From positions 650,214-714,213 of the forward strand of contig NZ_LT727813.1 of NCBI RefSeq assembly GCF_900162665.1: DNA of 64,000 nucleotides, read 5' to 3'. The position numbers and the translations under genes are program-made. Below are positions 1 to 7,750 of this stretch, in pieces. Within the stretch, counting starts at the first letter, position 1, and the number at the start of each line of letters is the position of its first letter. The notes beneath the pieces were generated by a model. That model was not told where the DNA came from. It saw only the letters and a program-made list of their open reading frames with translations, and did not search any database. This DNA is from Oceanobacillus sojae. GTDB taxonomy: Bacteria; Bacillota; Bacilli; Bacillales; Amphibacillaceae.

Positions 1-178
1 CATCTAAAGCATACGCTTCCATTTTAATAGCTGTCAAAATGTTCATCTATACCATTAAGTCTTTCCAAAAACTTTTTTTATATTTATGTTTTGTTTCCCT
101 TTAAAAGAGGAATAATAAAAATTGGATGCGAATTAATACATCTAATCAATGAAATAAATTTATTTGGAGGTCTTTTTT

Positions 179-952
179 ATGTCAAAAGTTGCGATTGTCA
201 CTGGTTCTGCAGGCGGTTTAGGAAAAGGAATCGCCAAACGTCTCGGTAAAGATGGCTTTAAAATTGTTCTGCATGACATTAATAAAGAAATGCTGGACAG
301 TACATTAAAAGAATTTAAGGATGCCGGTGTTGAATCCATTTCCGTTGTAGGTGATGTATCGAAACGCGAAGACCAATTTAATCTTGTTAAAGAAGCAGTA
401 GAAGCTTTTGGACAGCTGGATGTCTTTGTGAATAACGCTGGAATTGATGTTGTCTCTCCATTCCTTGATATTGATGAAAATCAATTAAATAAAACATTTG
501 CAGTAAATGTAAATGGTACTGTATTCGGAACACAAGCTGCTGCTGAGCAGTTCATTAAACAAGATACAAAAGGGAAAGTCATTAACGCATGCAGTATTGC
601 TGGACATGAATCCTTTGAAATGCTGGGGACTTACTCTGCTACCAAACACGCGGTTCGTTCTTTCACTCATTCTGCTTCCAAAGAACTGGCACCATATAAA
701 ATTCGTGTTAACGCCTATTGCCCGGGTGTGGCAGGAACAGCAATGTGGGATCGTATCGATGAAGAAATGGTGAAATATTATGATGATATGGAACGCGGGG
801 ATGCTTATAAACAATTTGTTGAAGGTATTTCGCTCGGACGCTCCCAAGAGCCGGAGGACGTTGCAAACCTGGTTTCCTTCCTGGCTTCTGATGATTCTGA
901 CTATATTACCGGACAAGCTATTATCACAGATGGCGGAATCGTGTACAGATAA
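179..952 (+). CDS. SDR oxidoreductase, acetoin/diacetyl reductase type
   Basis: A 257-aa classical short-chain dehydrogenase/reductase. It shows the Rossmann dinucleotide motif TGSAGGLG (residues 8-15), NNAG (85-88), the catalytic Ser139 and the YSATK motif (Tyr152, Lys156). The acidic residue after beta-2 (LHD, Asp33) suggests NAD(H) rather than NADP(H). The overall sequence resembles the (S)-acetoin-forming diacetyl reductase / 2,3-butanediol dehydrogenase group (ButA/BudC), which interconverts diacetyl, acetoin and butanediol. The ATG at 179 is chosen over an in-frame upstream codon because GGAGG sits about 9 bases before it. The gene is monocistronic and closed by a terminator. The SDR family call is certain; the substrate is inferred from overall similarity. 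Confidence 0.85.
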   Translation: MSKVAIVTGSAGGLGKGIAKRLGKDGFKIVLHDINKEMLDSTLKEFKDAGVESISVVGDVSKREDQFNLVKEAVEAFGQLDVFVNNAGIDVVSPFLDIDENQLNKTFAVNVNGTVFGTQAAAEQFIKQDTKGKVINACSIAGHESFEMLGTYSATKHAVRSFTHSASKELAPYKIRVNAYCPGVAGTAMWDRIDEEMVKYYDDMERGDAYKQFVEGISLGRSQEPEDVANLVSFLASDDSDYITGQAIITDGGIVYR

Positions 953-970
953 TGGTGAAAAAAACGATAG

Positions 971-1013
971 AGCATCTGGATCTCAAAGCAGATTCAGATG
1001 CTTATTTATTTTT
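971..1013 (+). terminator. Rho-independent terminator after the SDR gene
   Basis: Two 13-base arms (971-983 and 990-1002, one G-U pair) around a 6-base loop are followed by a T-rich tract. It closes the SDR transcript. Confidence 0.8.
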
Positions 1014-1083
1014 GCCTATTTACATTCTGTCAATAATCCGTTATGATGTAAGCAATTACAAAAAAGAGAGAAGGTGATGTCTT

Positions 1084-1149
1084 ATGAAAAAAGTATATGT
1101 AAACATGTCGGCAGCTATTTTTTATAGGTACTCACCTTCTCATACGTGA
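1084..1149 (+). CDS. possible 21-codon leader peptide
   Basis: A very short frame (starts MKKVYVNMSAA, ends PSHT) has a good ribosome binding site (GAGAAGGTGATG) just upstream and stops about 50 bases before a hairpin plus T-run that precedes rsgA. It could be a translated leader that influences the hairpin, or it may be chance. No homologue is recognised and only the ribosome binding site and position support it. Confidence 0.25.
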   Translation: MKKVYVNMSAAIFYRYSPSHT

Positions 1150-1198
1150 TATATAATTATTTGGAATTCTAAAAGAACTCCTATATTTTTGACGTGTC

Positions 1199-1226
1199 CG
1201 GGTTGGTGTGTACCAATCCGTTTTTT
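1199..1226 (+). terminator. hairpin and T-run directly before rsgA
   Basis: A 9-bp stem (CGGGTTGGT / ACCAATCCG, one G-U pair) with loop GTGT is followed by TTTTTT. It ends only about 15 bases before the rsgA ribosome binding site (GGAGG at 1241). It could stop upstream transcription or act as an attenuator for rsgA. Confidence 0.6.
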
Positions 1227-1253
1227 ATTCAAAAATATTAGGAGGAAATCCAT

Positions 1254-2300
1254 TTGTACGAATTTCAAAAAAACTATGCTTATCGTCCGGAAATAAATTA
1301 TCAAGGTTCTATTGAGCTGTTAGCCCGTGTTATCAATGAACAGAAGGAAAGATATACTGTCCAAACCATTTATGGAACCCGTCAGGCAGTTGTAAAAGGC
1401 AGACTCAGACATGATGCTTCATCGAGAGAAGATTTTCCATCTGTTGGGGACTGGGTCGTTCTAAAACAAAATAATCCTCATGATGTTCTCATCATTGACC
1501 AGCTTCTTCCCCGTTTCAGCAGCATTGTTCGAAAAGCAGATGAACTGGAAACAAACGCACAAATTCTTGCCAGTAATGTTACTAAAGTATTTATTGTTCT
1601 AAGTCTGGAGGAAAAAATTAATGAACGTAAATTAGAGCGGTTTTTAGTAACTGTCTGGGAAAGCGGCGCCAGTCCAATTATTATTCTTTCCAAAGCTGAC
1701 TTAGTGAAAAATCTGGAAGCAGCCAAACAAAAAATGAGTCAGATTGCCCTTGGTATCCCTGTATTGACTTGGGATGCCGTTAATGAAATTGGCAAGAAAG
1801 AAATCAGGGATACTATCCATGCAGATGATACGATTGTATTAATAGGGAACTCCGGTGTTGGAAAATCAACTTTGATCAATCATTTATTAGGAAAAGAAGT
1901 GCTTAAAACCCAAGCTGTTCGTGACTCGGATAAACGCGGCAGACATACAACAACGCATCGGGAGCTTTTCAGGCTGCCGGACGGCGGTGTGATTATTGAT
2001 ACTCCCGGAATGCGAAGCTTTTTGCTGTGGGCTGGAGAAGAATCCGGATTATCGCATACCTTTTCTGATATTCAAAAGCTGATCGGGAAATGCCGCTTCA
2101 ATGATTGCCTGCATGACACCGAACCGGATTGTGCAGTGAAGGAAGCTCTGGCATCCGGAGAATTAGATAAAGAACGCTGGAACAGCTATGTTAAACTGCA
2201 AAAAGAGCTCGCTTATCTGGAGCGCAGGCAAAATGCACGACTTGCCGCAGAAGAGAAAAAGAAATGGAAAAAAGCAACGATGCAGCATCGCACGAAATAA
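1254..2300 (+). CDS. rsgA: ribosome small subunit-dependent GTPase RsgA (long form)
   Basis: A circularly permuted GTPase that acts in late maturation of the 30S subunit. Motifs appear in the permuted order: an N-terminal OB-fold region, G4 SKAD (146-149), P-loop GNSGVGKST (198-206), G3 DTPG (249-252), then the zinc site Cys280, Cys285, His287, Cys293. At 348 aa it is longer than the roughly 300-aa YloQ/CpgA type and has a basic C-terminal tail (KKKWKKATMQHRTK). It may therefore be a second paralogue rather than the housekeeping copy. The start is TTG at 1254 with AGGAGG 10 bases upstream. It stands alone between two terminators. Confidence 0.92.
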   Translation: MYEFQKNYAYRPEINYQGSIELLARVINEQKERYTVQTIYGTRQAVVKGRLRHDASSREDFPSVGDWVVLKQNNPHDVLIIDQLLPRFSSIVRKADELETNAQILASNVTKVFIVLSLEEKINERKLERFLVTVWESGASPIIILSKADLVKNLEAAKQKMSQIALGIPVLTWDAVNEIGKKEIRDTIHADDTIVLIGNSGVGKSTLINHLLGKEVLKTQAVRDSDKRGRHTTTHRELFRLPDGGVIIDTPGMRSFLLWAGEESGLSHTFSDIQKLIGKCRFNDCLHDTEPDCAVKEALASGELDKERWNSYVKLQKELAYLERRQNARLAAEEKKKWKKATMQHRTK

Positions 2301-2325
2301 TCTACTGTCTATATGCTGTACTTCT

Positions 2326-2363
2326 AAAAAGCAACCGTGTCAAACTGAACACGGCTGCTTTTA
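2326..2363. terminator. bidirectional terminator between rsgA and the PII-like gene
   Basis: Arms AAAAGCAACCGTGT and ACACGGCTGCTTTT enclose an 8-base loop, with A-runs and T-runs on both flanks. It lies between the convergent rsgA and the minus-strand gene ending at 2365, so it can serve both. Confidence 0.75.
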
Positions 2364-2364
2364 T

Positions 2365-2688
2365 CTAATCAAGTATAGGAATAAAATAAATGACAGGATG
2401 ATTGCTTGGGTGGATATCATGGATGATTTTTTTCACTTTCTCAATCTGGTGAATCATACATCGGAATTCTGCCTTGCAATCCGTTTGCAGAAATACATTT
2501 TCCGGCTGTAATGACATTTCCAATGGAGCAAATTCCAATGGACGGGAATAATGTCTGCACTTTGTATATGAAAGAACATTATCCTGATTGCCGTGGTGCA
2601 GGAATCCATGCTCATGGAGCTCCTCCCGCAAACTGCTGATATATTCCTCTCCAATTAGCACCTCTACCTTTACATAATTAAGCTTCAT
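2365..2688 (-). CDS. PII-like / NIF3 C-terminal-domain-like small protein
   Basis: A 107-aa soluble protein. The pattern of an N-terminal beta-strand and helix (KVEVLIGEEYISSLREEL), then HHGNQDNVLSYT, RPLEF and a closing HPSNHPVIYFIP resembles stand-alone proteins related to the PII/CutA-like insert of NIF3 (YqfO) proteins. Those usually end in a HPYEEPAYDV-like stretch. The role of these proteins is unknown; metal or small-ligand binding has been suggested for the fold. The ATG at 2688 is preferred to a GTG at 2697 because AAAGGGGG lies 8 bases before the ATG and overlaps the GTG. Function is not assigned. Confidence 0.6.
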   Translation of the reverse strand: MKLNYVKVEVLIGEEYISSLREELHEHGFLHHGNQDNVLSYTKCRHYSRPLEFAPLEMSLQPENVFLQTDCKAEFRCMIHQIEKVKKIIHDIHPSNHPVIYFIPILD

Positions 2689-2764
2689 CCATGACACCCC
2701 CTTTTGCTCAAATCCTGTTTATCTTTAAAATGTTTCATATGAAGATTGCACATCATCTATATAA

Positions 2765-3349
2765 TTACTCATTAACTTTGGCAAGATGATCAATATTATT
2801 ATAATCAATGACACGCCATTCGCCGTTTTCACAGGAAAATTTTGTAACCGATGTGTTCTGCAGAAATGTAATCCCTGTGCCCAGCTTTCCTTTTGAAATC
2901 ACTGATAACAGGCTATTGATTAATGCACCATGAGAAACGATTAAAACACGCTCGCCCGGGAAGCTTTCACAAACTTCCTCTAACCCCTTCATTCCTCTTT
3001 CCTGTAATTGTTCGAACGATTCGACATTTGGAATATGATCACGATTAGGGAAATATCGGTTTCTATCCTCTATCGTCATCCCCTCAGCATCTCCATAAGT
3101 GCGCTCAACAAATGCTTTCATTTCATACAGGGGAAGCTGCAGATCCTGATTAATAATTTCCGCTGTTACCCTTGCCCGCGCTAAAGGACTGGTAATTAAT
3201 ACTGTCGGCTCAAACTGTTCTGCAGCCGCACAGCAGACCCCAGCCTGTAATTTCCCAGTTTCATTTAAAGGGATATCTGTCTTCCCCTGAATTCTTTTTT
3301 CTTTATTCCAATTTGTTTCTCCGTGCCGTATCATACAAATCTCTGTCAA
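2765..3349 (-). CDS. histidine phosphatase family protein
   Basis: A 194-aa member of the phosphoglycerate-mutase/phosphatase (branch 1) superfamily. The catalytic RHG triplet is at 8-10 (IRHGETNWN). Arg58, Glu82 and the second catalytic His140 (VSHGALI) complete the phosphate pocket. Its length and the GETNW start are typical of PhoE/CobC-like broad-specificity phosphatases; a true phosphoglycerate mutase would be longer. The predicted start is TTG at 3349, which gives the usual MTEICMIRHG beginning. The neighbours do not reveal a substrate. The cobalamin biosynthesis phosphatase CobC belongs to this family, but nothing here supports that role. Confidence 0.85.
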   Translation of the reverse strand: MTEICMIRHGETNWNKEKRIQGKTDIPLNETGKLQAGVCCAAAEQFEPTVLITSPLARARVTAEIINQDLQLPLYEMKAFVERTYGDAEGMTIEDRNRYFPNRDHIPNVESFEQLQERGMKGLEEVCESFPGERVLIVSHGALINSLLSVISKGKLGTGITFLQNTSVTKFSCENGEWRVIDYNNIDHLAKVNE

Positions 3350-3465
3350 AGCCCTTTCCCCACTTTCGAACTATTTTTCTTCTTATACTTATTCTAGCAC
3401 TATTTCTATCTGTATATCTATTAACATGTGTCCCTTCCACACAGGATTTTCATATTCGGCACAAA

Positions 3466-3505
3466 GAAAAAGGCCCAAGGGTTCCAATCTCCCTCTGCCT
3501 TTTTC
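3466..3505 (-). terminator. terminator of the SAM-riboswitch operon
   Basis: Arms AAAAAGGC and GCCTTTTT, with further inner pairing, lie about 65 bases after the stop of the MetE-like gene, and the minus strand runs into a T-rich tract. Confidence 0.65.
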
Positions 3506-3567
3506 CAATTTCATCTATTTTCCCATACAATGTGATGACGCCTGCTGTTCATTTTCTATAAGTTTGT

Positions 3568-4674
3568 TTATTCTCCCCAAATTTCTTTTGCCACATCCAC
3601 GATATATTTCAGTTTGTTCCATTGTTCTTCCTCCGTTAAAAGATTCCCATGATGGGTTGAAGCAAATCCACATTGCGGACTGATACATAATTGATTAAAC
3701 GGAACATATTTGGATGCTTCTTCTACCCTTGCTTTAATATTTTCTTTATTCTCCAGCTCGCCATGCTTGGAAGTAAACACCCCCAGAACAACACGAGGTC
3801 CGCCATTCGGAATGTAATCAAGCGGCTCAAATCCGCCTGAACGGTCATCGTCATATTCTAAGAAGAATCCATCTACTTTTTCTTTTGCAAATAAGGTTGG
3901 AGCTATTTTCGCATAGCTTCCTTCAAATGCCCATTTTGAACGATAATTTCCACGGCATAGATGTGTTGTAATTGTTAAGTCTTCCGGTTTATCTTCCAAT
4001 ACACTGTTTAATACATACAGAGCTAAATCAATAAAATACTGACGATCCTTTCCGTCTTCCGCTGCCGGGAAGTTCTCTACATTTAATCCCGCAATATAAA
4101 CATCGTCCAGCTGCAGATAGCGGCAGCCTGCATCATAAAAAGCTTTTATGGCATCACGGTAAGTTTGAATCACATCTTCTGCATATTCTGCCAGGTCAGG
4201 ATAAATTTCTGGGTTCAGAATTCCTTTACCAAATAACTGATTCGGGCTTGGAATCGTTTGTTTGGCAATAGCACGGTCCCCGACGATTTCTTTAAATTCC
4301 ACAAATTCCTTCACATGTGGATGATCTGAATTGAAGGAAACCTTCCCTGTTACTCGCACATTATAGCGTTCTGTCTCCTCTCCAACAAATTTAAATCCTG
4401 TCTCCGGCACGTAACCTTCAACACCATTTAGATGCTCCTGGAAATCTGTATGCCAGAAGCGGCGTCTGAATTCCCCATCCGTAACAGCCTGCAAGCCTAC
4501 TTCAATTTGTTTATCAACGATACGTTTAATTTCTTCCGTTTCAATTTGATGAAGCTCTTCTTTAGAAACAGTTCCTTCTTGAAAATTCTTTCTTGCCTGA
4601 TGAATACGCTCCGGGCGTAATAAACTTCCTACATGGTCTGCGCGAAATGGTGCTTTTACTGCTGTTTTTGTCAT
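3568..4674 (-). CDS. short MetE-like methyltransferase (YxjG/YxjH type)
   Basis: A 368-aa protein equivalent to the C-terminal catalytic barrel of cobalamin-independent methionine synthase; the MetE N-terminal domain is absent. The zinc ligands expected for homocysteine activation are present as His238-x-Cys240, Glu273 and Cys335 (THLCRG, FLEYDD, SPQCGF). The N-terminal ADHVGSLLRP is the family hallmark. Bacillus subtilis YxjG and YxjH are the closest named relatives and are also S-box controlled. It is the last gene of the riboswitch operon, 37 bases after the cyclase gene. Methyl transfer to homocysteine or a related thiol is inferred, and the methyl donor is unknown. Confidence 0.85.
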   Translation of the reverse strand: MTKTAVKAPFRADHVGSLLRPERIHQARKNFQEGTVSKEELHQIETEEIKRIVDKQIEVGLQAVTDGEFRRRFWHTDFQEHLNGVEGYVPETGFKFVGEETERYNVRVTGKVSFNSDHPHVKEFVEFKEIVGDRAIAKQTIPSPNQLFGKGILNPEIYPDLAEYAEDVIQTYRDAIKAFYDAGCRYLQLDDVYIAGLNVENFPAAEDGKDRQYFIDLALYVLNSVLEDKPEDLTITTHLCRGNYRSKWAFEGSYAKIAPTLFAKEKVDGFFLEYDDDRSGGFEPLDYIPNGGPRVVLGVFTSKHGELENKENIKARVEEASKYVPFNQLCISPQCGFASTHHGNLLTEEEQWNKLKYIVDVAKEIWGE

Positions 4675-4711
4675 TTTATCTATTCTCCTCTTTTTAGTTT
4701 TCTATGATTTG

Positions 4712-5461
4712 TTAAGGTAAAATTGCAAAGGAACGGACTGGAAAACCGCTTGCTTTTTCCGGTTTCGGACTGATGTTAAAAATCACTGCTCCCTTTGCCG
4801 GTAATTGGTCCAGATTTGTTAACAGCTCGACCTGAAAAGTGTCCTGCTCCAGCACATAATACTCCCCGATTAAAGAGCCGTTTTTCTGGGCATCAATTGC
4901 CGCATCGGTATCAAATGTTTCATGGCCAACCGCTTTAATATTTCTTTCTTCAAATAAGAATTTCAAGGCATCCAGCCCCCATCCAGGTAAATGGTTATTC
5001 CCTTCCTCATCCTTATTCTCAAAAGCTTCTTTGTCCGGCCAGCGTTTACTCCAATCTGTCCGCAGTGCTACAAAAGTACCTTCTTCAATTTTTCCATGTA
5101 TCTCTTCAAATGCTAAAATATCTTCGACCGTCAAAATATAATCATGGTTTTCTGCAGCTGCTTCTGACTTATCAATCACAACAAGCGGAAGGACAACCTC
5201 CTTCAGCTCCAACTCCTCTAAAAAGCGCTGATCGCGGACAAAATGAATCGGTGCATCGATATGCGTGCCGTATTGTCCTGAGAAACTGAATTGCTGTGCC
5301 AGGAATCCATCATCATGTGTGTACAATGTCTCAAACTCAGCATCTTTAAATGCTGAAAAATGAGGGGAATCCGGGCCAAACGTATGTGTTAAATCAACCC
5401 ATGTCTTTGACTTTAATACTTTTAACGCCTGTAATAATTCATTTTCCTTCGTCAACGTCAT
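4712..5461 (-). CDS. cyclase family metal-dependent hydrolase
   Basis: A 249-aa protein of the kynurenine-formamidase-like cyclase superfamily. The signature GTHIDAPIHF holds the metal ligands His67, Asp69 and His73, and the N-terminal WVDLTHTFGPDSP is typical. Members hydrolyse amides, lactams or esters (formylkynurenine, isatin) using Mn or Zn. The start at 5461 has GGGAGG 8 bases upstream; an in-frame upstream extension inside the previous gene is rejected. It sits between two homocysteine-methyltransferase-like genes under a SAM riboswitch and no tryptophan genes are nearby. The substrate may therefore be a sulfur metabolite, which is inference. Confidence 0.8.
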   Translation of the reverse strand: MTLTKENELLQALKVLKSKTWVDLTHTFGPDSPHFSAFKDAEFETLYTHDDGFLAQQFSFSGQYGTHIDAPIHFVRDQRFLEELELKEVVLPLVVIDKSEAAAENHDYILTVEDILAFEEIHGKIEEGTFVALRTDWSKRWPDKEAFENKDEEGNNHLPGWGLDALKFLFEERNIKAVGHETFDTDAAIDAQKNGSLIGEYYVLEQDTFQVELLTNLDQLPAKGAVIFNISPKPEKASGFPVRSFAILP

Positions 5462-5486
5462 TATAACCGCCTCCCAAAAACAGTTT

Positions 5487-6539
5487 TTAAGCTTTTGTTT
5501 TGTACTCTGTAATATGCTCCTGCAGCGTTTCATCTTCTCCAAATAAGAAATGCTTATGCATATCCGGAGAATATTTCGAATTAATAGTTTCTATTCCTGC
5601 CGCCTCTGCAACGGCACGCAGCATAGCCGGGGAAGCTCCACAGCATAATCCAATATAATTAATGCCGATGCTATGCGCCTTTTTAGCCCATTCAGCCAGC
5701 TCATAACGATTATGATAGAGCGGGTCCAAAGAAGTCGGGAAAGTTGTTTCTGTCGGTAAATGACAGCTGCATCCTCCGTCCGGCAGGTTAAAGAAAGTAG
5801 GGTTTTCTTCTGTTGTCCGATAAGGGATTGGCAGTGCTCCTACATATCCATCAACCTTTTCACGGATTTTCTCTAAATATGGCTGCATGGTATCCGGTCC
5901 GCGGAAACAGTTCATCCCGACAACCAGCGCCCCGTTATCTTCTAAAATCTTACATGACTCTTCAACTGTGTAGCCATCACGTAAAATATTTTCACCCATC
6001 AGCCCTAGTGTAATAACTGCCGGTAAATCATATCTTTTAATTTCCTCTAAAGCAATCAGCGCCTCTTCATGGTAGTAGAAGGTTTCTCCATTAATATAGT
6101 CAACATCTTCATCCTTACACCATGAAACCATTTCATTAAACATCAATCTCACTTTATCCTTTGATTCCTGGTCTTCCGGATTAAAGATATTTGTATTTGA
6201 GATATTTCCTGCAACCAGCGCTTCTTCCACCGGGTGCTCTTTTGCCACTTCCTTCGCTAATTTAATCGCATTTCTGTTTAGAGGCTCCAGCAGATCTTCT
6301 TTGCCGATGATACGCATTTTTTCACGATGTGCGTTATATGTAAATGCCAGTACTACATCAGAACCGGCTTTCATGTAATCACGATATACTGCTTTTAATG
6401 TTTCCGGGTTATCTAATGCTACTTCCGGCACGAAGGATCCGGCCTGCAGGTATCCTCTGCGCTCCAGTTCAAACAAATATCCTTCCCCTGCAATTACTGT
6501 TCCCTGCTTTAAACGTTCTTCCAAACTCCTTTTCGTCAC
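5487..6539 (-). CDS. homocysteine S-methyltransferase family protein (BHMT-like)
   Basis: A 350-aa barrel protein of the betaine-homocysteine / S-methylmethionine-homocysteine methyltransferase family. The three zinc-thiolate cysteines are visible as Cys211 (VGMNCFRG) and Cys299-Cys300 (GLCCGAS). Its length fits the BHMT or MmuM type rather than the N-terminal module of a MetH. The start is GTG at 6539, with AGGGGGA 8 bases upstream; it gives MTKRSLEERL. It is the first gene after the SAM riboswitch. The family makes methionine from homocysteine with betaine, S-methylmethionine or another methyl donor; which one is used here cannot be read from the sequence. Confidence 0.85.
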   Translation of the reverse strand: MTKRSLEERLKQGTVIAGEGYLFELERRGYLQAGSFVPEVALDNPETLKAVYRDYMKAGSDVVLAFTYNAHREKMRIIGKEDLLEPLNRNAIKLAKEVAKEHPVEEALVAGNISNTNIFNPEDQESKDKVRLMFNEMVSWCKDEDVDYINGETFYYHEEALIALEEIKRYDLPAVITLGLMGENILRDGYTVEESCKILEDNGALVVGMNCFRGPDTMQPYLEKIREKVDGYVGALPIPYRTTEENPTFFNLPDGGCSCHLPTETTFPTSLDPLYHNRYELAEWAKKAHSIGINYIGLCCGASPAMLRAVAEAAGIETINSKYSPDMHKHFLFGEDETLQEHITEYKTKA

Positions 6540-6604
6540 TTTTAAATTCCCCCTAAATTCATATATTTGTATTATTTAACTGCCGATAAGCTGTTATTGA
6601 ATCG

Positions 6605-6770
6605 AAAAAAACCTCTTCTTATCAGAAAGAAGAGGTTTTTGAGTACGTTATCAATGTCTCCTCTTATCTGCTAGCTAAATGCTACTGGAATTGGCACAGT
6701 TCTTTTATAAGTCTGTTGCCGAGGCTTCAAAGGGCCAGTCCCTCCACCTCTCTGGATAAGAAAATGTATT
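6605..6770 (-). ncRNA. SAM-I (S-box) riboswitch with terminator
   Basis: Read on the minus strand, the leader contains the S-box landmarks CTTATCCAGAGAGGTGGAGG, GACTGGCCC, GAAGCCTCGGCAAC and a closing GATAAG that pairs with CTTATC (aptamer about 6760-6663). A strong terminator follows (arms AAACCTCTTCTT / AAGAAGAGGTTT, 6605-6641, then a T-run). It ends about 65 bases before the BHMT-like gene. Known S-box logic: SAM binding favours the terminator, so the three downstream genes are expressed when SAM is low. Confidence 0.95.
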
Positions 6771-6791
6771 GCTATTTATTTGTTGTAGATA

Positions 6792-6820
6792 ACTATATAT
6801 GTATTTGAATTCCTTGTCAA
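6792..6820 (-). promoter_or_regulatory. sigma-A-type promoter of the riboswitch operon
   Basis: Minus strand TTGACA (6820-6815), a 17-base spacer and TATAGT (6797-6792), about 30 bases before the aptamer. Confidence 0.75.
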
Positions 6821-6864
6821 TAAGAAATATTAAAAATATTTCAAGCTGGTTTTAGTTTAAATTG

Positions 6865-6883
6865 AATGATCCTGATGATCATT
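6865..6883. other. short inverted repeat (possible operator)
   Basis: A perfect AATGATC / GATCATT repeat with 5-base spacer lies about 45 bases upstream of the riboswitch promoter. No regulator is recognised. The rest of the interval to 7013 shows nothing else clear. Confidence 0.25.
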
Positions 6884-7013
6884 TCATATACTGGAAAGAC
6901 ATATTTCGTACACATATAAATCTCTATTTACATCCGGGCATATGTTTAGACTAATTTATAAAAGGGGTATATTGTTTTTATAGATAAAAAATTCATAAAG
7001 TGTTCAAAAAGTA

Positions 7014-7042
7014 TAGACACGTTTGGAAAATAAGCATATAAT
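7014..7042 (+). promoter_or_regulatory. predicted promoter for the small membrane-protein pair
   Basis: TAGACA (7014-7019), a 17-base spacer and TATAAT (7037-7042). The transcript would have a leader of roughly 115 bases before the ATG at 7166. Confidence 0.55.
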
Positions 7043-7165
7043 ACACATTAGTCCAAAAAAACATTCTATATCATATTGAATTCATTTATCAATATTGGTA
7101 TAATTAAGTTTTTCACTTAAAAAATTAAAATCTATAAACATAATAATATACGGAAGGGGGCGTAG

Positions 7166-7468
7166 ATGTTGAATAGATATTTGATTATCGCTTTAATGAT
7201 TATCATTCTGCCAATGACACACTTATTTTTAGATACACCCCACAGCTACGTTCTCGCCGAACAGGATACCCTGGTTGATCATCAGGTATCACATGACTTA
7301 GGTTTAGGCGGCAATGACCAGCAGGATAAATCATTTATAGCACATCCGGCTTTAATCATTACTTTATTCTTATTGGGCGGCCAATGTTTATTTACAACTG
7401 TTGTAAGAGCTGCCCGGATAAAACAGCTGCTGAATCCTGTTTTCTATCAGTCCAATTTCGTGGTTTAA
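7166..7468 (+). CDS. small membrane protein, unknown function
   Basis: A 100-aa protein with an N-terminal hydrophobic segment (residues about 4-20, YLIIALMIIILPMTHLF), a polar middle of about 35 residues with DHQVSHDLGLGGNDQQD, and a second hydrophobic segment (about 60-82, PALIITLFLLGGQCLFTTVV) followed by a basic tail. The predicted topology is two membrane spans with the loop outside. A strong GGAAGGGGG site precedes the ATG. A 39-aa membrane peptide follows 45 bases later, probably on the same transcript. No family is recognised. Confidence 0.65.
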   Translation: MLNRYLIIALMIIILPMTHLFLDTPHSYVLAEQDTLVDHQVSHDLGLGGNDQQDKSFIAHPALIITLFLLGGQCLFTTVVRAARIKQLLNPVFYQSNFVV

Positions 7469-7469
7469 T

Positions 7470-7502
7470 CCTCTTTTGATATAAGTAAAAGATCAAAAGA
7501 GG
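7470..7502 (+). promoter_or_regulatory. hairpin overlapping the ribosome binding site of the 39-aa gene
   Basis: Perfect 11-base arms CCTCTTTTGAT and ATCAAAAGAGG with an 11-base loop. The 3' arm runs into the AGGAGG of the next small gene, so folding would partly hide that site. There is no T-run, which argues against a terminator. Confidence 0.5.
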
Positions 7503-7513
7503 AGGCTATAAAA

Positions 7514-7633
7514 ATGATGATTTTTAGATTTATCGTTATCGGATTCTTTTCACTGACTGCATTGTCTGTATTCAGTTACCAGGGTGTTGAGGTATTTCAT
7601 GCAGTTGCCGATATGTTCAGAGCAAGATCGTAA
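7514..7633 (+). CDS. 39-aa predicted membrane peptide
   Basis: A short frame with a perfect AGGAGG 8 bases before ATG. It begins MMIFRFIVIGFFSLTALSVF, one hydrophobic span covering about residues 3-21, then a short amphipathic tail ending MFRARS. It follows the 100-aa membrane protein and is followed by a strong terminator, which supports a real two-gene unit. The function is unknown; single-span peptides of this size are often subunits or modulators of membrane complexes. Confidence 0.5.
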   Translation: MMIFRFIVIGFFSLTALSVFSYQGVEVFHAVADMFRARS

Positions 7634-7681
7634 ATGGTAATGTACCCTGCGGACAATAAAGTTTATTGACCTATAATGTAT

Positions 7682-7725
7682 AAAAAAGGCAGTTAATGAA
7701 TTTAATTTCATTAACTGCCTTTTTT
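7682..7725. terminator. bidirectional terminator
   Basis: Arms GGCAGTTAATGA / TCATTAACTGCC, flanked by A6 on one side and T6 on the other. It separates the small membrane genes from the convergent YitT gene. Confidence 0.85.
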
Positions 7726-7750
7726 ACAATTTAAGAGAGCTTATACTGTA

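Noticed and set aside
6999-7012. GTGTTCAAAAAGT, matching the repeat-element end
   Set aside because: No matching opposite end lies nearby; it may be a solo remnant or chance.
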